Source: Petropleomorpha daqingensis
GTDB taxonomy: Bacteria > Actinomycetota > Actinomycetes > Mycobacteriales > Geodermatophilaceae
DNA length: 64,000 nt
Reading direction: 5' to 3'
NCBI RefSeq assembly: GCF_013408985.1
Contig: NZ_JACBZT010000001.1
Coordinates: forward strand, 2,480,001 to 2,544,000
In this document: one piece after another, positions 24,142 through 35,567 of the stretch
Layout of the letters: each line of letters begins with the position of its first letter
Position numbering within the stretch: position 1 is the stretch's first letter
Position numbers and translations under genes: made by a program
The notes under the pieces: generated by a model
Database searches by the model: none
What the model was told of the DNA's origin: nothing
Seen by the model: only the letters and a program-made list of their open reading frames with translations

Positions 24142-25029
24142 TCAGCGGTGGCGGCGGACGCCGAAGACGATGTCCTCCCACGCCGGGATGCGCGCCCGCG
24201 GGTCCTCCGGCTCCTCGCCGGTGCGGCCCAGCACCACGGTGTCGTGCTCGGCCAGCTCGGGGTCGTCGAGCGGGTCGAGCACCGGCGTGCCGTGGTCCGG
24301 GGCGACGTCGCGCACGTGCTCGTCGAGGTCGGCCTCGACCTCGGGAGCCGGTTCGGGGGCCGAGACGTCGTCGTCCTCGACGACGACAGGCCGGGGAACC
24401 GGCGCCGACGGGAACGGGCCGGCCGGCACGTCGGGGACGACCCGGACGAGCCGGGTGCCCTCGGCGAAGTCGGTGGTCGAGGCGTCGGCCGGCGCGACCG
24501 TGCGGGCGGCGACGTCGTAGCTCCAGTGCGTGGTGCCGGACTTGCCGCCGGCCTTCCACGCCGCGGTGACCACCCAGGTGCCGTCGTCGCCGCGGAAGGA
24601 GTCCCAGCGGACGGCGTCCGGGTCACCGCCGATCAGGCGCAGCCGCTGGGTCATGAACCGCTCGAGCGAGGTCGACGTCGTCCCCTCGGAGAGGCGGACG
24701 CGGGACTCGCGGGCCTGCTCGGCCAGCCGCTCGCGCTCCTGCAGGACGGGGTGCGCGAAGCGCAGGATGCGCTCGACCCGGGTGCCGGAGGCCTCGGCCA
24801 CCTGCTCGGGGGTCTCACCGGCGCGGATGCGCGCCTGGATGACCCGCGGCGGCAGCGTGTTGCCGAGGTCCTCGATCGCGCCGAGCCGGGCGTCGCCGCG
24901 AGCCGCGGCGCGCACCCGCTCGTCGATCGGCAGCGCGAAGCGCTCGATCTCGTCGGAGCCGTCGGTCTCGGCGGTGAGGATCAGGCTCTTGCCGTCGTCG
25001 GAGAGCGCGACCAGGCGCAGCGTGCGCAT
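24142..25029 (-). CDS. sepH: Septation protein SepH (DUF3071)
   Basis: A 295-residue cell-division protein. The N-terminal DUF3071 domain (residues 1-~165) contains an HTH-like part (PPRVIQARIRAGETPEQVAE, SGTRVERILRFAHPVLQERE) and a conserved QRLRLIGGDPDAVRWDSFRG region. The middle is acidic and disordered. The C-terminal RIPAWEDIVFGVRRHR is the conserved terminal motif. In Streptomyces and mycobacteria SepH binds FtsZ and promotes Z-ring assembly. A near-perfect AGGAGG lies upstream of ATG 25029, and TAGCCT at 25089-25084 is a plausible -10. The place between TrmH/small membrane protein and serC matches Rv0883c. Confidence 0.95.
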   Translation of the reverse strand: MRTLRLVALSDDGKSLILTAETDGSDEIERFALPIDERVRAAARGDARLGAIEDLGNTLPPRVIQARIRAGETPEQVAEASGTRVERILRFAHPVLQERERLAEQARESRVRLSEGTTSTSLERFMTQRLRLIGGDPDAVRWDSFRGDDGTWVVTAAWKAGGKSGTTHWSYDVAARTVAPADASTTDFAEGTRLVRVVPDVPAGPFPSAPVPRPVVVEDDDVSAPEPAPEVEADLDEHVRDVAPDHGTPVLDPLDDPELAEHDTVVLGRTGEEPEDPRARIPAWEDIVFGVRRHR

Positions 25030-25161
25030 CGGCGACCTCCTGTGGTTCGGCGCGCGTGGTCCCGGAGAGAGACCTGGGGTCCGAGGCTATCCGTGCGCCG
25101 CCGGGCCGTCCGGCAGGCACGCCCGGAGCGGCGCGTCGCGGGCTCCGGAAGACTGGGCCCC

Positions 25162-26991
25162 GTGATCGAGCCGCTCTCCACCGATGTGCGGCTCGCCGTC
25201 ACCGAGATCGCCGGCACCGCCGGTGCCTGGTGCCCCGCGCTGTCGCCGGAGGGCGACGGGCTCGCCTACGTCACCGACCGCTCGGGCCTGCCCCGGCTGG
25301 AGACCGCGTCGCTGGTCCAGGACACGCCGCCGGCCGTCCTGTCCGGGATGGACGAGGAGGTCGTCTCGGTCGCCTGGTCGCCGGACGGCGCGTGGCTGGC
25401 CTACCTGGTCAGCCCCGGCGGCTCGATCTGCGCCGAGCTGCACGTGGTCCGCCCCGACGGCAGCGACCACCGCGTCGTGGCCGGCGCCGACCCGTTCGTC
25501 ACCGTCTTCGCCGGCGGCTGGACCCGGCCGGGGCGCTACGTCTGCTCCATCGCGCCGGGCGACGGTCCGGACGCCGACGTCGTCCTGGTCGACGCCGAGA
25601 CCGGCGCGCACCGCACGCTGGCCCGGGGCGGCTTCCTCGCGGTGACCAGCGTGTCCGCCGACGAGTGCTGGGTGCTGGCCCGCCGCGGACCGCGGAACTT
25701 CCGGCACGTCGTCCTCGGGGACGTCGCCACCGGCGAGCTGCGCCGGGTGATCCCGCTGGACGCGCCCGGCGGGATCGCGTCGGAGGACGGCCGGTTCGGT
25801 CCCGACGGGCGGTCGGTCTACCTGCGGGCCTCGCTGCCGGGCGAGCCGGGTGCCGACCGCGAGGGGCTGGTCGTCGTCCCGCTCTCGGACGACGGCGTCC
25901 CAGGTCCCGGCCGGGTGCTGCTGTCCCGCCCGGACGCCGACCTCGACGGCTACGCCGTCCGCGCCGACGGCACCGTGCTCGCCGTCTGGACCTGCGAGGG
26001 CGTCACCCAGCTGCGCCTGCACGACCCGGCCGACGGCGCGGTGCTGCGCGAGGTGCCGCTGCCCGAACCCGTGATGCCCGGCTGGTCGCTGACCGGCGAC
26101 GGCACCCGGCTGATCGCCGAGCTGACCGGCCCGCGCGCACCGCGGTCCCTGTGGGTGGTGCCGCTGGACGGGACCGAGCCGCACCCCCTGCCGACGTCGC
26201 CGCGCCGCCCCAACCCCGACCTGCTGGTCGAGCCGGTGCTGCACCGCTACCGCGCTCCCGACGGTCTGGAGCTGTCCGGCTGGCTGTACGTGCCGCGCGG
26301 GGTCGAGGGGCCCAACCGGACGGTGATCAGCTTCCACGGCGGGCCGGAGGGGCAGGAGCGGCCGGGGTGGTCACCGGTCGCGCAGTCGCTGGTCGCCGCG
26401 GGGTTCACCGTGTTCGCGCCGAACGTCCGGGGCTCGGGTGGGTCCGGGCGCGCGTTCACGTGCGCCGACGACGGCGCGGCCCGCGAGTCGTCGTTCCAGG
26501 ACGTGCCGGCGACCGTGCGCACCCTGGTGGACTCCGGGTTCGCCGCGCCCGGGCGGATCGGCGCGCACGGCTGGTCCTACGGCGGCTACCTGACGCTGGT
26601 CGCGCTGACCCGCTGGCCGGACCTGTTCGCCGCCGGCGCGACGCTGGCCGGGATGAGCGACCTGCGCAGCTTCTTCGCCGGCACCGAGCGGTGGATGGCC
26701 GCGGCGTCGGTGACCGAGTACGGCGACCCGATCGCCGACCGGGAGATGCTCGCGGCGATCTCGCCGATGACGCACCTGGACCGGCTCACCTCGCCGGTCC
26801 TGCTGTGCCACGGCGACCGGGACACGAACGTGCCGGTGGGCGAGTCGGTGCAGGCGCACCAGGAGCTGCAGGCGCGCGGCGGGCCCAGCGAGCTGTTCCT
26901 GCTGCCGGGGGAGGGGCACACCATCGTGGGCCGCGATCACCTGGTGGAGCTGAGCGAGCGGGTGGCGGCCTGGTTCGATCGGTGGTTGTGA
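25162..26991 (+). CDS. S9-family prolyl oligopeptidase-like peptidase
   Basis: A 609-residue serine peptidase. Residues 1-~340 form a beta-propeller with repeats such as SVAWSPDGAWLAYLVSPGG and SEDGRFGPDGRSVYLRAS. Residues ~360-609 form the alpha/beta-hydrolase domain with the nucleophile in AHGWSYGGYLTL, the acid in LLCHGDRDTNVPV and the His in LPGEGHTIVGRDH. All three catalytic residues are present, and no signal peptide is visible. Acylaminoacyl peptidase or dipeptidyl peptidase activity is likely; specificity is unknown. GTG 25162 starts the protein without a clear Shine-Dalgarno, divergent from sepH. Confidence 0.92.
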   Translation: MIEPLSTDVRLAVTEIAGTAGAWCPALSPEGDGLAYVTDRSGLPRLETASLVQDTPPAVLSGMDEEVVSVAWSPDGAWLAYLVSPGGSICAELHVVRPDGSDHRVVAGADPFVTVFAGGWTRPGRYVCSIAPGDGPDADVVLVDAETGAHRTLARGGFLAVTSVSADECWVLARRGPRNFRHVVLGDVATGELRRVIPLDAPGGIASEDGRFGPDGRSVYLRASLPGEPGADREGLVVVPLSDDGVPGPGRVLLSRPDADLDGYAVRADGTVLAVWTCEGVTQLRLHDPADGAVLREVPLPEPVMPGWSLTGDGTRLIAELTGPRAPRSLWVVPLDGTEPHPLPTSPRRPNPDLLVEPVLHRYRAPDGLELSGWLYVPRGVEGPNRTVISFHGGPEGQERPGWSPVAQSLVAAGFTVFAPNVRGSGGSGRAFTCADDGAARESSFQDVPATVRTLVDSGFAAPGRIGAHGWSYGGYLTLVALTRWPDLFAAGATLAGMSDLRSFFAGTERWMAAASVTEYGDPIADREMLAAISPMTHLDRLTSPVLLCHGDRDTNVPVGESVQAHQELQARGGPSELFLLPGEGHTIVGRDHLVELSERVAAWFDRWL

Positions 26992-27094
26992 GAACGACGG
27001 GCGAGCGAGCATCGCCGCAGGCTGGGGGCACCTCCCGCTTGCGGGGGACAGCGACCGAGGAGCGGAACGAGCCCGGAGTCGAACGGGGTGCGCT
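26992..27094. repeat. Candidate extragenic repeat between peptidase and ATP-grasp genes
   Basis: This 103-base gap has unusual texture: GGGCGAGCGAGC at the left, then GGGGGCACCTCCCGCTTGCG with a possible GGGGG/CCTCCC or CCCGC/GCGGG stem, and GAGGAGCGGAACGAGCCC at the right. I recognise the GGGGGCACCTCCC core as something that recurs between genes in other actinobacteria, but only one copy is in this window. I see no promoter or reading frame in it. Confidence 0.35.
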
Positions 27095-28492
27095 GTGAGC
27101 GATCCCTTCGACGCCGTCGTGCGGCCGGTCCTGGACAAGCTGGGGCCGGACGGGCTGACCGCGGCCGCCGCGGCGCTGGCCGCCGAGGGCGCGGGCCGCG
27201 GGCTGGTCGTCGCCGGGTGGGCCGACGGCCGGCAGACCTCCCGTGCGGTGCCGGTCGACCCGGTCCCGCACGCGATCGACGCCGCCGAGTGGGCCTCGCT
27301 GGCCGCCGGGGTCGAGCAGCGGCACCGGGCGCTCAACCTGTTCCTCGCCGACGTCTACCGCGCCGCCGGCCGGCGCCGGGGCGACCCCGACCGCGATCCC
27401 GAGGTCGTGCGGGCCGGCGTGCTGCCCGCGTGGGCGGTGGCGTCCAGCCCCGCCCGCGAGCCCGAGGCCGTCGGCTTCGCCTGGCGGGACCAGCCGCGGG
27501 CGACCCTGGCCGCGACCGACGTCGCCCGCGGGCCCGACGGCCGGTGGATCGTCCTCGCCGACTCGCTGCGCGTGCCGGCGGGCATCGGCTACGCCCTGGC
27601 CGCGCGCGACGTCGTCCGGACGGCGGTGCCGGAGCTGGTGCCCCCGGTGGCGGTGCACGACCCGTCCGACGCCGTCCCGCTGCTGGCCGGCGCGCTCGCC
27701 GGGGCCGCCCCGCCGCAGGTGCGGCGGGCGCCGCAGGTCGCCGCCCTGTCCGCGGGGGAGGCCGACCCCGCCTGGTTCGAGCACCGGGTGCTGGCCGACG
27801 CGCTGGGGGTGCCGCTCGTGCGCGCCGCCGACCTCTGGCCGCGGCCCGACGGCGGGATCGTGGCGGCCGTCGACGGTGAGCGGGTGCCGGTCGACGTCCT
27901 GTTCCGCCGGTTCGACGACGCCGAGCTCGCGGCGCACCGCACGCCCGGTGGCGCGCAGCTGGCCGCGCTGCTGGCCGAAGGGGTCCGCAGCGGCACCCTC
28001 GGGCTGGCCAACGTGCCGGGCAACGGCGTCGCCGACGACCGGGCGACCTACGCCGTCGTCCCGCGGATGATCCGCTTCTACCTGGGCGAGGAGCCGCTGC
28101 TGCGCTCGGTCCCGACCCACGTGCTGGCCGACCCGGTCCAGTGGGCCGAGGTCCGGAGCCGGCTGCACGAGCTCGTGCTCACCCCGGTGGACGCCTACGG
28201 CGGGGGCTCGTCCGTCGTCGGGCCCCAGGCGACGACCGACGAGCTGGCCCAGCTGCAGGCCGAGGTGGCCGCCGCGCCGCACCGCTTCGTCGCCGCCGAG
28301 CCGGTCGTGCTGCCGACCGTGCCGACGCTGGTCGGCGGCGCGCTCGTGCCGCGGCCGGTGGACCTGCGGGTGTTCTCGGTCGCCGGAGCGTCGGGCACGC
28401 GGGTGCTGCCGTGCCCGCTGACCCGCGTGGGGCCGTCCCCGGCCACCCGCCCCACGGGCGCCGCGATCAAACCCACCTGGGTACTCACCTGA
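27095..28492 (+). CDS. Divergent circularly permuted ATP-grasp protein
   Basis: A 465-residue protein related to the DUF404/DUF407 (circularly permuted ATP-grasp type 2) family, probable peptide or amide ligases. Recognisable blocks are VEQRHRALNLFLADVYR, the ANVPGNGVADDRATYAVVPR stretch, MIRFYLGEEPLLRSVPTHVL and VPTLVGGALVPRPVDLRVFS. The usual lysine of the KPVDGYGG block is replaced: the sequence reads LVLTPVDAYGGGSSVVGPQ. The C-terminal GGGSKDTWVL-like end reads AAIKPTWVLT. The usual partners (alpha-E DUF403 protein, transglutaminase) are not next to it. ATP binding may be altered or lost. GTG 27095 is the start. Confidence 0.85.
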   Translation: MSDPFDAVVRPVLDKLGPDGLTAAAAALAAEGAGRGLVVAGWADGRQTSRAVPVDPVPHAIDAAEWASLAAGVEQRHRALNLFLADVYRAAGRRRGDPDRDPEVVRAGVLPAWAVASSPAREPEAVGFAWRDQPRATLAATDVARGPDGRWIVLADSLRVPAGIGYALAARDVVRTAVPELVPPVAVHDPSDAVPLLAGALAGAAPPQVRRAPQVAALSAGEADPAWFEHRVLADALGVPLVRAADLWPRPDGGIVAAVDGERVPVDVLFRRFDDAELAAHRTPGGAQLAALLAEGVRSGTLGLANVPGNGVADDRATYAVVPRMIRFYLGEEPLLRSVPTHVLADPVQWAEVRSRLHELVLTPVDAYGGGSSVVGPQATTDELAQLQAEVAAAPHRFVAAEPVVLPTVPTLVGGALVPRPVDLRVFSVAGASGTRVLPCPLTRVGPSPATRPTGAAIKPTWVLT

Positions 28493-28493
28493 G

Positions 28494-28539
28494 GTGGTTT
28501 CGCGTGCCTAACCGCGCGCGGTTAAGCACGCGAAACCGC
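28494..28539. terminator. 46-bp near-palindrome (copy 2)
   Basis: This is the same element as 9614-9659, centred between 28516 and 28517. Its arms pair at 21 Watson-Crick positions, with one G-T pair and one mismatch (28508/28525). Relative to copy 1, a C-to-T change in the left arm (28505) is matched by a G-to-A change in the right arm (28528), so pairing is kept. It fills the space between the convergent ATP-grasp and serC genes and should end both transcripts. Confidence 0.75.
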
Positions 28540-28540
28540 G

Positions 28541-31729
<3,189 letters not shown>

Positions 31730-31733
<4 letters not shown>

Positions 31734-33049
31734 GCCCCGAGGAGACGCCGACGCCGGTCGACCCGGTGGAGGGCGCGGGCAAGGTCGCCGAACCGGTCGC
31801 CAAGCGGCGCGGCTGGGCGATCGACACCGAACCGCTGAAGAACAAGGCCTTCCGCCGGCTGTTCGGCGGCATCGCGGCGACGATGCTCGGCCAGCAGATG
31901 ACGCTGGTCGCCGTCCCGTACCAGGTGTTCAAGGTGACCCATTCGTCGCTGCTGGTCGGCGTCACCTCGATGGTCGCGCTGATCCCGCTGATCGTCTTCG
32001 GCCTGCTCGGCGGTGCGATCGCCGACGCCATGGACCGGCGGCGGCTGATGCTCATCACGTCGGCCGGGTCGGCGGTGACCAGCGCGTTGCTGGCGGTGCA
32101 GGCGGCGCTGCCCGGCGACGGCAACCTGGTCGTGCTGTGGGTGCTCACCGCGTGCGTCTCGGGCTTCGCGGCGGTCAACCAGCCGACCCGCGGCGCGGTG
32201 ATCCCGGCGCTGGTCGGGCCGGCCGGCGTGCCCGGCGCGAACGCGCTGTCGATGACCGTGCGGCAGGCCGGCGTCATCGTCGGCCCGCTGATCGCCGGTG
32301 TGCTCATCGGCACCGGCAGCCTGTTCCTCTGCTACACCGTCGACGCGCTGGGCTTCCTCGTCGCGCTGCTGCTGCTCCGCGGCCTGCCGGCGCTGCCGCC
32401 CGGCCACGACGCCGGGCCGCTGCGGCTCGGTGCCGCGGTGCGCGGGGTCTGGGACGGCTTCACCTTCCTGCGCACCCAGCCGGTGCTGCTCATGACGTTC
32501 GTCGTCGACATCTGCGCGATGCTCTTCGCCTGGCCGCAGGCGGTCTTCCCGGAGCTGTCGGCCACCCGGTTCGCCGGATCGGAGAACGCGCTCGGCTGGC
32601 TGTTCGCCGGGATCTCGATCGGCGCGCTGCTGATGGGCCTGACGTCGGGCTGGGTGTCGCGGGTCGACCGGCAGGGCGCCGTCGTGCTCGGCGCGATCGT
32701 CGCGTGGGGGCTGGCGATCATCGGCTTCGGGTTCGCCCCGGCGCTGTGGCTGGCGGTGTTCTGCCTCGCCGTCGCGGGTGCGGCCGACATGGTCAGCGCG
32801 GTGCTGCGGACGTCGATGCTGCAGCTCGCGGCGCCCGAGGACATGCGCGGGCGCATGCAGGGCGTGTTCATCGTCGTCGTGGCCGGTGGGCCGAGGCTGG
32901 GCGACCTGCGCGCCGGAGCGCTGGCCTCGGCGACGTCGGTGGGCGTGGCGATGGTGTCCGGCGGCGTCATCGTCGTCCTGGCGATGGTGCTGTTCGCGTT
33001 CCTGGTGCCGTCGTTCTGGTACTTCCGCGCCTCCCGCTCGGCCCGGTAG
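31730..33049 (+). CDS. MFS exporter
   Basis: A 439-residue transporter of the MFS_3/EntS-like group. A charged 30-residue tail leads to PLKNKAFRRLFGGIAATMLG. The loop AIADAMDRRRLMLITSAG is the MFS motif after helix 2, and GFAAVNQPTRGAVIPALVG is a typical phrase of this branch. The later QLAAPEDMRGRMQGVFIVV is the second-half equivalent. GTG 31730 overlaps the pdxH stop by 4 bp, so it is translated from the same mRNA. Export of a vitamin B6-related compound is conceivable but not shown. A 7-bp stem with a 3-base loop follows the stop. Confidence 0.9.
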
Positions 33050-33058
33050 CGACCGCAC

Positions 33059-33075
33059 GATCACCCGAGGTGATC
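33059..33075. terminator. Short hairpin between convergent MFS and ohr genes
   Basis: GATCACC (33059-33065) and GGTGATC (33069-33075) pair around CGA. The hairpin sits between the MFS stop (33049) and the Ohr gene stop (33093). No T-run follows. It is probably a weak two-way terminator. Confidence 0.45.
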
Positions 33076-33092
33076 ATGAGAACCGGCCGGGC

Positions 33093-33536
33093 TCAGTCCA
33101 CGGGCGCGGCTTCGGCGACCTGCAGATCGACCTCGATGTTGCCCATCGTGGCCTTGGAGTACGGGCAGATCTGGTGCGTCAGCTCCATGGCCGTGAGCGC
33201 CTGATCGGCGTCCAGACCCGGGGCGGTCAGCTCGAGCTCGACGGCCAGCCCGAAGTCGATCGGCGGCTCCTTCAGGAAGTGCACCCGCGCGGTGACGTGC
33301 GAGCCGTCCAGCGCCCTCGGGGACAGGCCCATCTCGCGCACGGCGTGCCGCATCGCGCTGTGGAAGCAGGCGGCGTACCCGGCGGCGAACAGCTGCTCGG
33401 GATTCGTGCCGGGGCCGTCGTCCCCGCCCATCCCCGCCGGCCGCGACAGCTCCAGGTCCAGTTTCTCGTCGGAGGTGACCACCGCCCCGGTCCGTGCTCC
33501 GTACGCGGTCGCCTCCGCGGTGTACAGCCGTTGCAT
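33093..33536 (-). CDS. Organic hydroperoxide resistance protein (Ohr/OsmC)
   Basis: A 147-residue thiol peroxidase that detoxifies fatty-acid and other organic hydroperoxides. Both catalytic cysteines are present: Cys57 in AAGYAACFHSAMRHA and Cys124 in LTHQICPYSKATMGNIEV. GTNPEQLFAAG is the conserved segment before the first Cys. The start MQRLYTAEATAYGARTGAVV is typical of Ohr rather than YhfA-type OsmC proteins. No OhrR regulator is adjacent. Such enzymes are active as homodimers with lipoyl or other dithiol reductants. Confidence 0.94.
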   Translation of the reverse strand: MQRLYTAEATAYGARTGAVVTSDEKLDLELSRPAGMGGDDGPGTNPEQLFAAGYAACFHSAMRHAVREMGLSPRALDGSHVTARVHFLKEPPIDFGLAVELELTAPGLDADQALTAMELTHQICPYSKATMGNIEVDLQVAEAAPVD

Positions 33537-33564
33537 GGCGACGGTCTACCCCGCGACCGGCGGG

Positions 33565-34230
33565 TCACGCCAGAGCGCCGGCGACCACCCTGAGGTCGGC
33601 GACCAGGGCGTCGTAGGCGGCGGCGCGGGACTCGTCCGGAGTCCGCAGCACCGCCGACGGGTGGGTGGTCGCCAGCATCCAGGTCTGGTGCGGGGCCTCC
33701 TCCTCGTCCTCGTCGTCCTCGACCGGGCCGTGCAGGCTCCACGGGATGAGCTGCCCGCGGTCCTTGGTGATCCGGAAGGACGGCGAGATGAGCGCCTTGG
33801 CCGCGGTCGCCCCCAGGCACACGACCACCTCCGGGGTGAGCACCTCGAACTCCGCCGCCAGCCACGGCCGGCAGGCGCGCAGGTGCTCCGGGCCGGGCGT
33901 CTGGTGGATCCGCCGCTTCGGCGTCGAGGTGAACCGGAAGTGCTTCACGGCGTTCGTGATGTAGACGTCGCGGCGCTCGATGCCGGCCTCGGCCAGCGCC
34001 TTGTCCAGCAGCCGGCCGGCCGGGCCGACGAACGGCTCGCCCTTGCGGTCCTCCTGGTCGCCGGGCTGCTCGCCGACGAACACCACCCGCGCGGTCTCCG
34101 GGCCCTCGCCGAACACCGTCTGCGTCGCCGGCTCCCACAACTCGCACGCCTTGCACCCGGCGGCGGCCCGGCGCAGCCCGTCCAGCCCGACACCCGACGG
34201 CGGCTGCGCCACACCGTTGTGCTCGCTCAT
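33565..34230 (-). CDS. udgX: UdgX-type uracil-DNA glycosylase
   Basis: A 221-residue family-4-like glycosylase. GEQPGDQEDRKGEPFVGPAG is the uracil-recognition block. The loop KRRIH (residues 105-109) is the hallmark of UdgX, and its His109 forms a covalent bond with the abasic site after uracil excision in the M. smegmatis protein. Four cysteines (26, 29, 120, 138) fit the 4Fe-4S cluster. The C-terminal TTHPSAVLRTPDESR matches the family HPS motif. An acidic insert (EDDEDEEEAP) lies before it. The gene starts 33 bp after the end of an MFS gene on the same strand. Confidence 0.95.
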   Translation of the reverse strand: MSEHNGVAQPPSGVGLDGLRRAAAGCKACELWEPATQTVFGEGPETARVVFVGEQPGDQEDRKGEPFVGPAGRLLDKALAEAGIERRDVYITNAVKHFRFTSTPKRRIHQTPGPEHLRACRPWLAAEFEVLTPEVVVCLGATAAKALISPSFRITKDRGQLIPWSLHGPVEDDEDEEEAPHQTWMLATTHPSAVLRTPDESRAAAYDALVADLRVVAGALA

Positions 34231-34262
34231 GGCCTGATGACACCGCAGAGGGCCGCCGCGCG

Positions 34263-35477
34263 CTACGGGGCCGCCAGACGGGCGTTGGTCAGCGACGGCA
34301 GGGTGACGACGGCGACCGCCGCGAGCACGGCCGCGGTCGCGGCGAACACCGCCGGCAGCCCGAACGCCGCGGCGACGACACCGCCGAGCGCGGCCCCGAT
34401 CGGCGTGACCCCCCACGTCGCGAACCGGTAGGCGCTGTACACCCGCCCGCGCAGGTGGTCGGGCACCGCCTCGCCGCGGTACGACGCCGAGACGACGTTG
34501 AACGCGAAGGCGGCGAACCCGATCAGGCCGAGCAGCAGGACCGCGATCCACGGCGTCGTGGTCAGCGCGAGCAGCAGGTACGCCATGACGCTGAGGACGA
34601 CGGTCCCGGCGATCACCCCGCCCAGGCCCAGCCGGCGGCGCAGCCACGGCGCCGCCGCCGACCCGGCCAGCCCGCCGACGGCCAGCCCGGAGAGCAGCAG
34701 CCCGTAGAAGGACGGGCCGACGTGCAGCACCTCCAGGACGTAGAGCACCAGGACGGCGATCGTCGCGGTCTCAGCGAGGTTCCACACCGTCAGCAGCACC
34801 ACGAGGGCGCGCAGCTGCCGGTGCCGCCACAGCCAGCGCAGCCCGACGGCGATCTGCCGGGTGATCCCGGTCGTGTCCCGGTCCTCGTCGGTCGCCCGGA
34901 TCCGCGTCCGGACGCCCAGGATCAGCGCGGCCGAGCCGAGGAAGGACACGACGTCCAGGCCGAACGGGAGCGCCGGCGCGAGCCCGAACGCCCAGCTGCC
35001 CAGGGGCGGCCCGAGCAGGAAGCCGGTGAGCACTGTGCCGGCGTAGAAGCGGCTGTTGGCCCGGTCCAGCAGCGGCGTCGGCACGAGCGAGGGCAGCGCG
35101 GCCTGCGACGCGCTGTCGAACAGCGTCGAGACGGTGGCGGTGCCGAACGCGACCACGCAGAGCACCGCCAGGTTCGCCCGGCCGGTGACGACGGTGACCG
35201 CCAGGACGGCGAACTGGACCGCCGACGCCAGGTCGCACAGCCACATCGCCCGCTTACGGTCCCACCGGTCGGCGAGCGTGCCGGTGTGCAGCGCGAAGAG
35301 CAGCCACGGCAGGCCGGAGCAGACGCCGACCAGCGCGACCGCCCGGGGGGCGCGGGTCAGGCTCGCCGCGAGCAGCGCGCTCGCCGTCCCGGACGCGCCG
35401 CTGCCCAGGTGCGACACGACGGCGGCGACGCAGACCCGCCAGAAGTCGCCCGGCAACCGGGTCCGGACGTCCTGCAC
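34263..35477 (-). CDS. MFS transporter
   Basis: A 404-residue protein with about twelve helices. The N-terminal helix region FWRVCVAAVVSHLGSGASG, the loop GTLADRWDRKRAMWLCDL (MFS motif) and FDSASQAALPSLVPTPLLDR resemble the MFS_3 drug-exporter group. VPDHLRGRVYSAYRFATWG is the matching late-half motif. GTG 35477 is the start. It is divergent from a NatAB-like ABC operon, with about 90 bp between starts. The substrate is unknown. Its end is 33 bp from udgX, so readthrough into udgX is possible. Confidence 0.88.
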   Translation of the reverse strand: MQDVRTRLPGDFWRVCVAAVVSHLGSGASGTASALLAASLTRAPRAVALVGVCSGLPWLLFALHTGTLADRWDRKRAMWLCDLASAVQFAVLAVTVVTGRANLAVLCVVAFGTATVSTLFDSASQAALPSLVPTPLLDRANSRFYAGTVLTGFLLGPPLGSWAFGLAPALPFGLDVVSFLGSAALILGVRTRIRATDEDRDTTGITRQIAVGLRWLWRHRQLRALVVLLTVWNLAETATIAVLVLYVLEVLHVGPSFYGLLLSGLAVGGLAGSAAAPWLRRRLGLGGVIAGTVVLSVMAYLLLALTTTPWIAVLLLGLIGFAAFAFNVVSASYRGEAVPDHLRGRVYSAYRFATWGVTPIGAALGGVVAAAFGLPAVFAATAAVLAAVAVVTLPSLTNARLAAP

Positions 35478-35536
35478 AGCGGCACGCTAACGACCCGGAA
35501 CTGCGGGGGGCACCCGGTTTCGGGGGTGCGGGCCGA

Positions 35537-35542
35537 TACGGT
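35537..35542 (+). promoter_or_regulatory. Probable -10 element of the NatAB-like operon
   Basis: TACGGT fits TAnnnT and would start transcription near 35549, giving an 18-19 base leader that contains GAGGGAGCGGGG just before ATG 35568. No convincing -35 is visible. Confidence 0.35.
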
Positions 35543-35567
35543 CCGGATGATCAACGAGGGAGCGGGG

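Noticed and set aside
22356-24569. 737-codon open frame on the + strand opposite the ABC exporter
   Set aside because: Composed of Gln/Arg/Asp-rich text without a recognisable fold. The - strand encodes a full ABC half-transporter.
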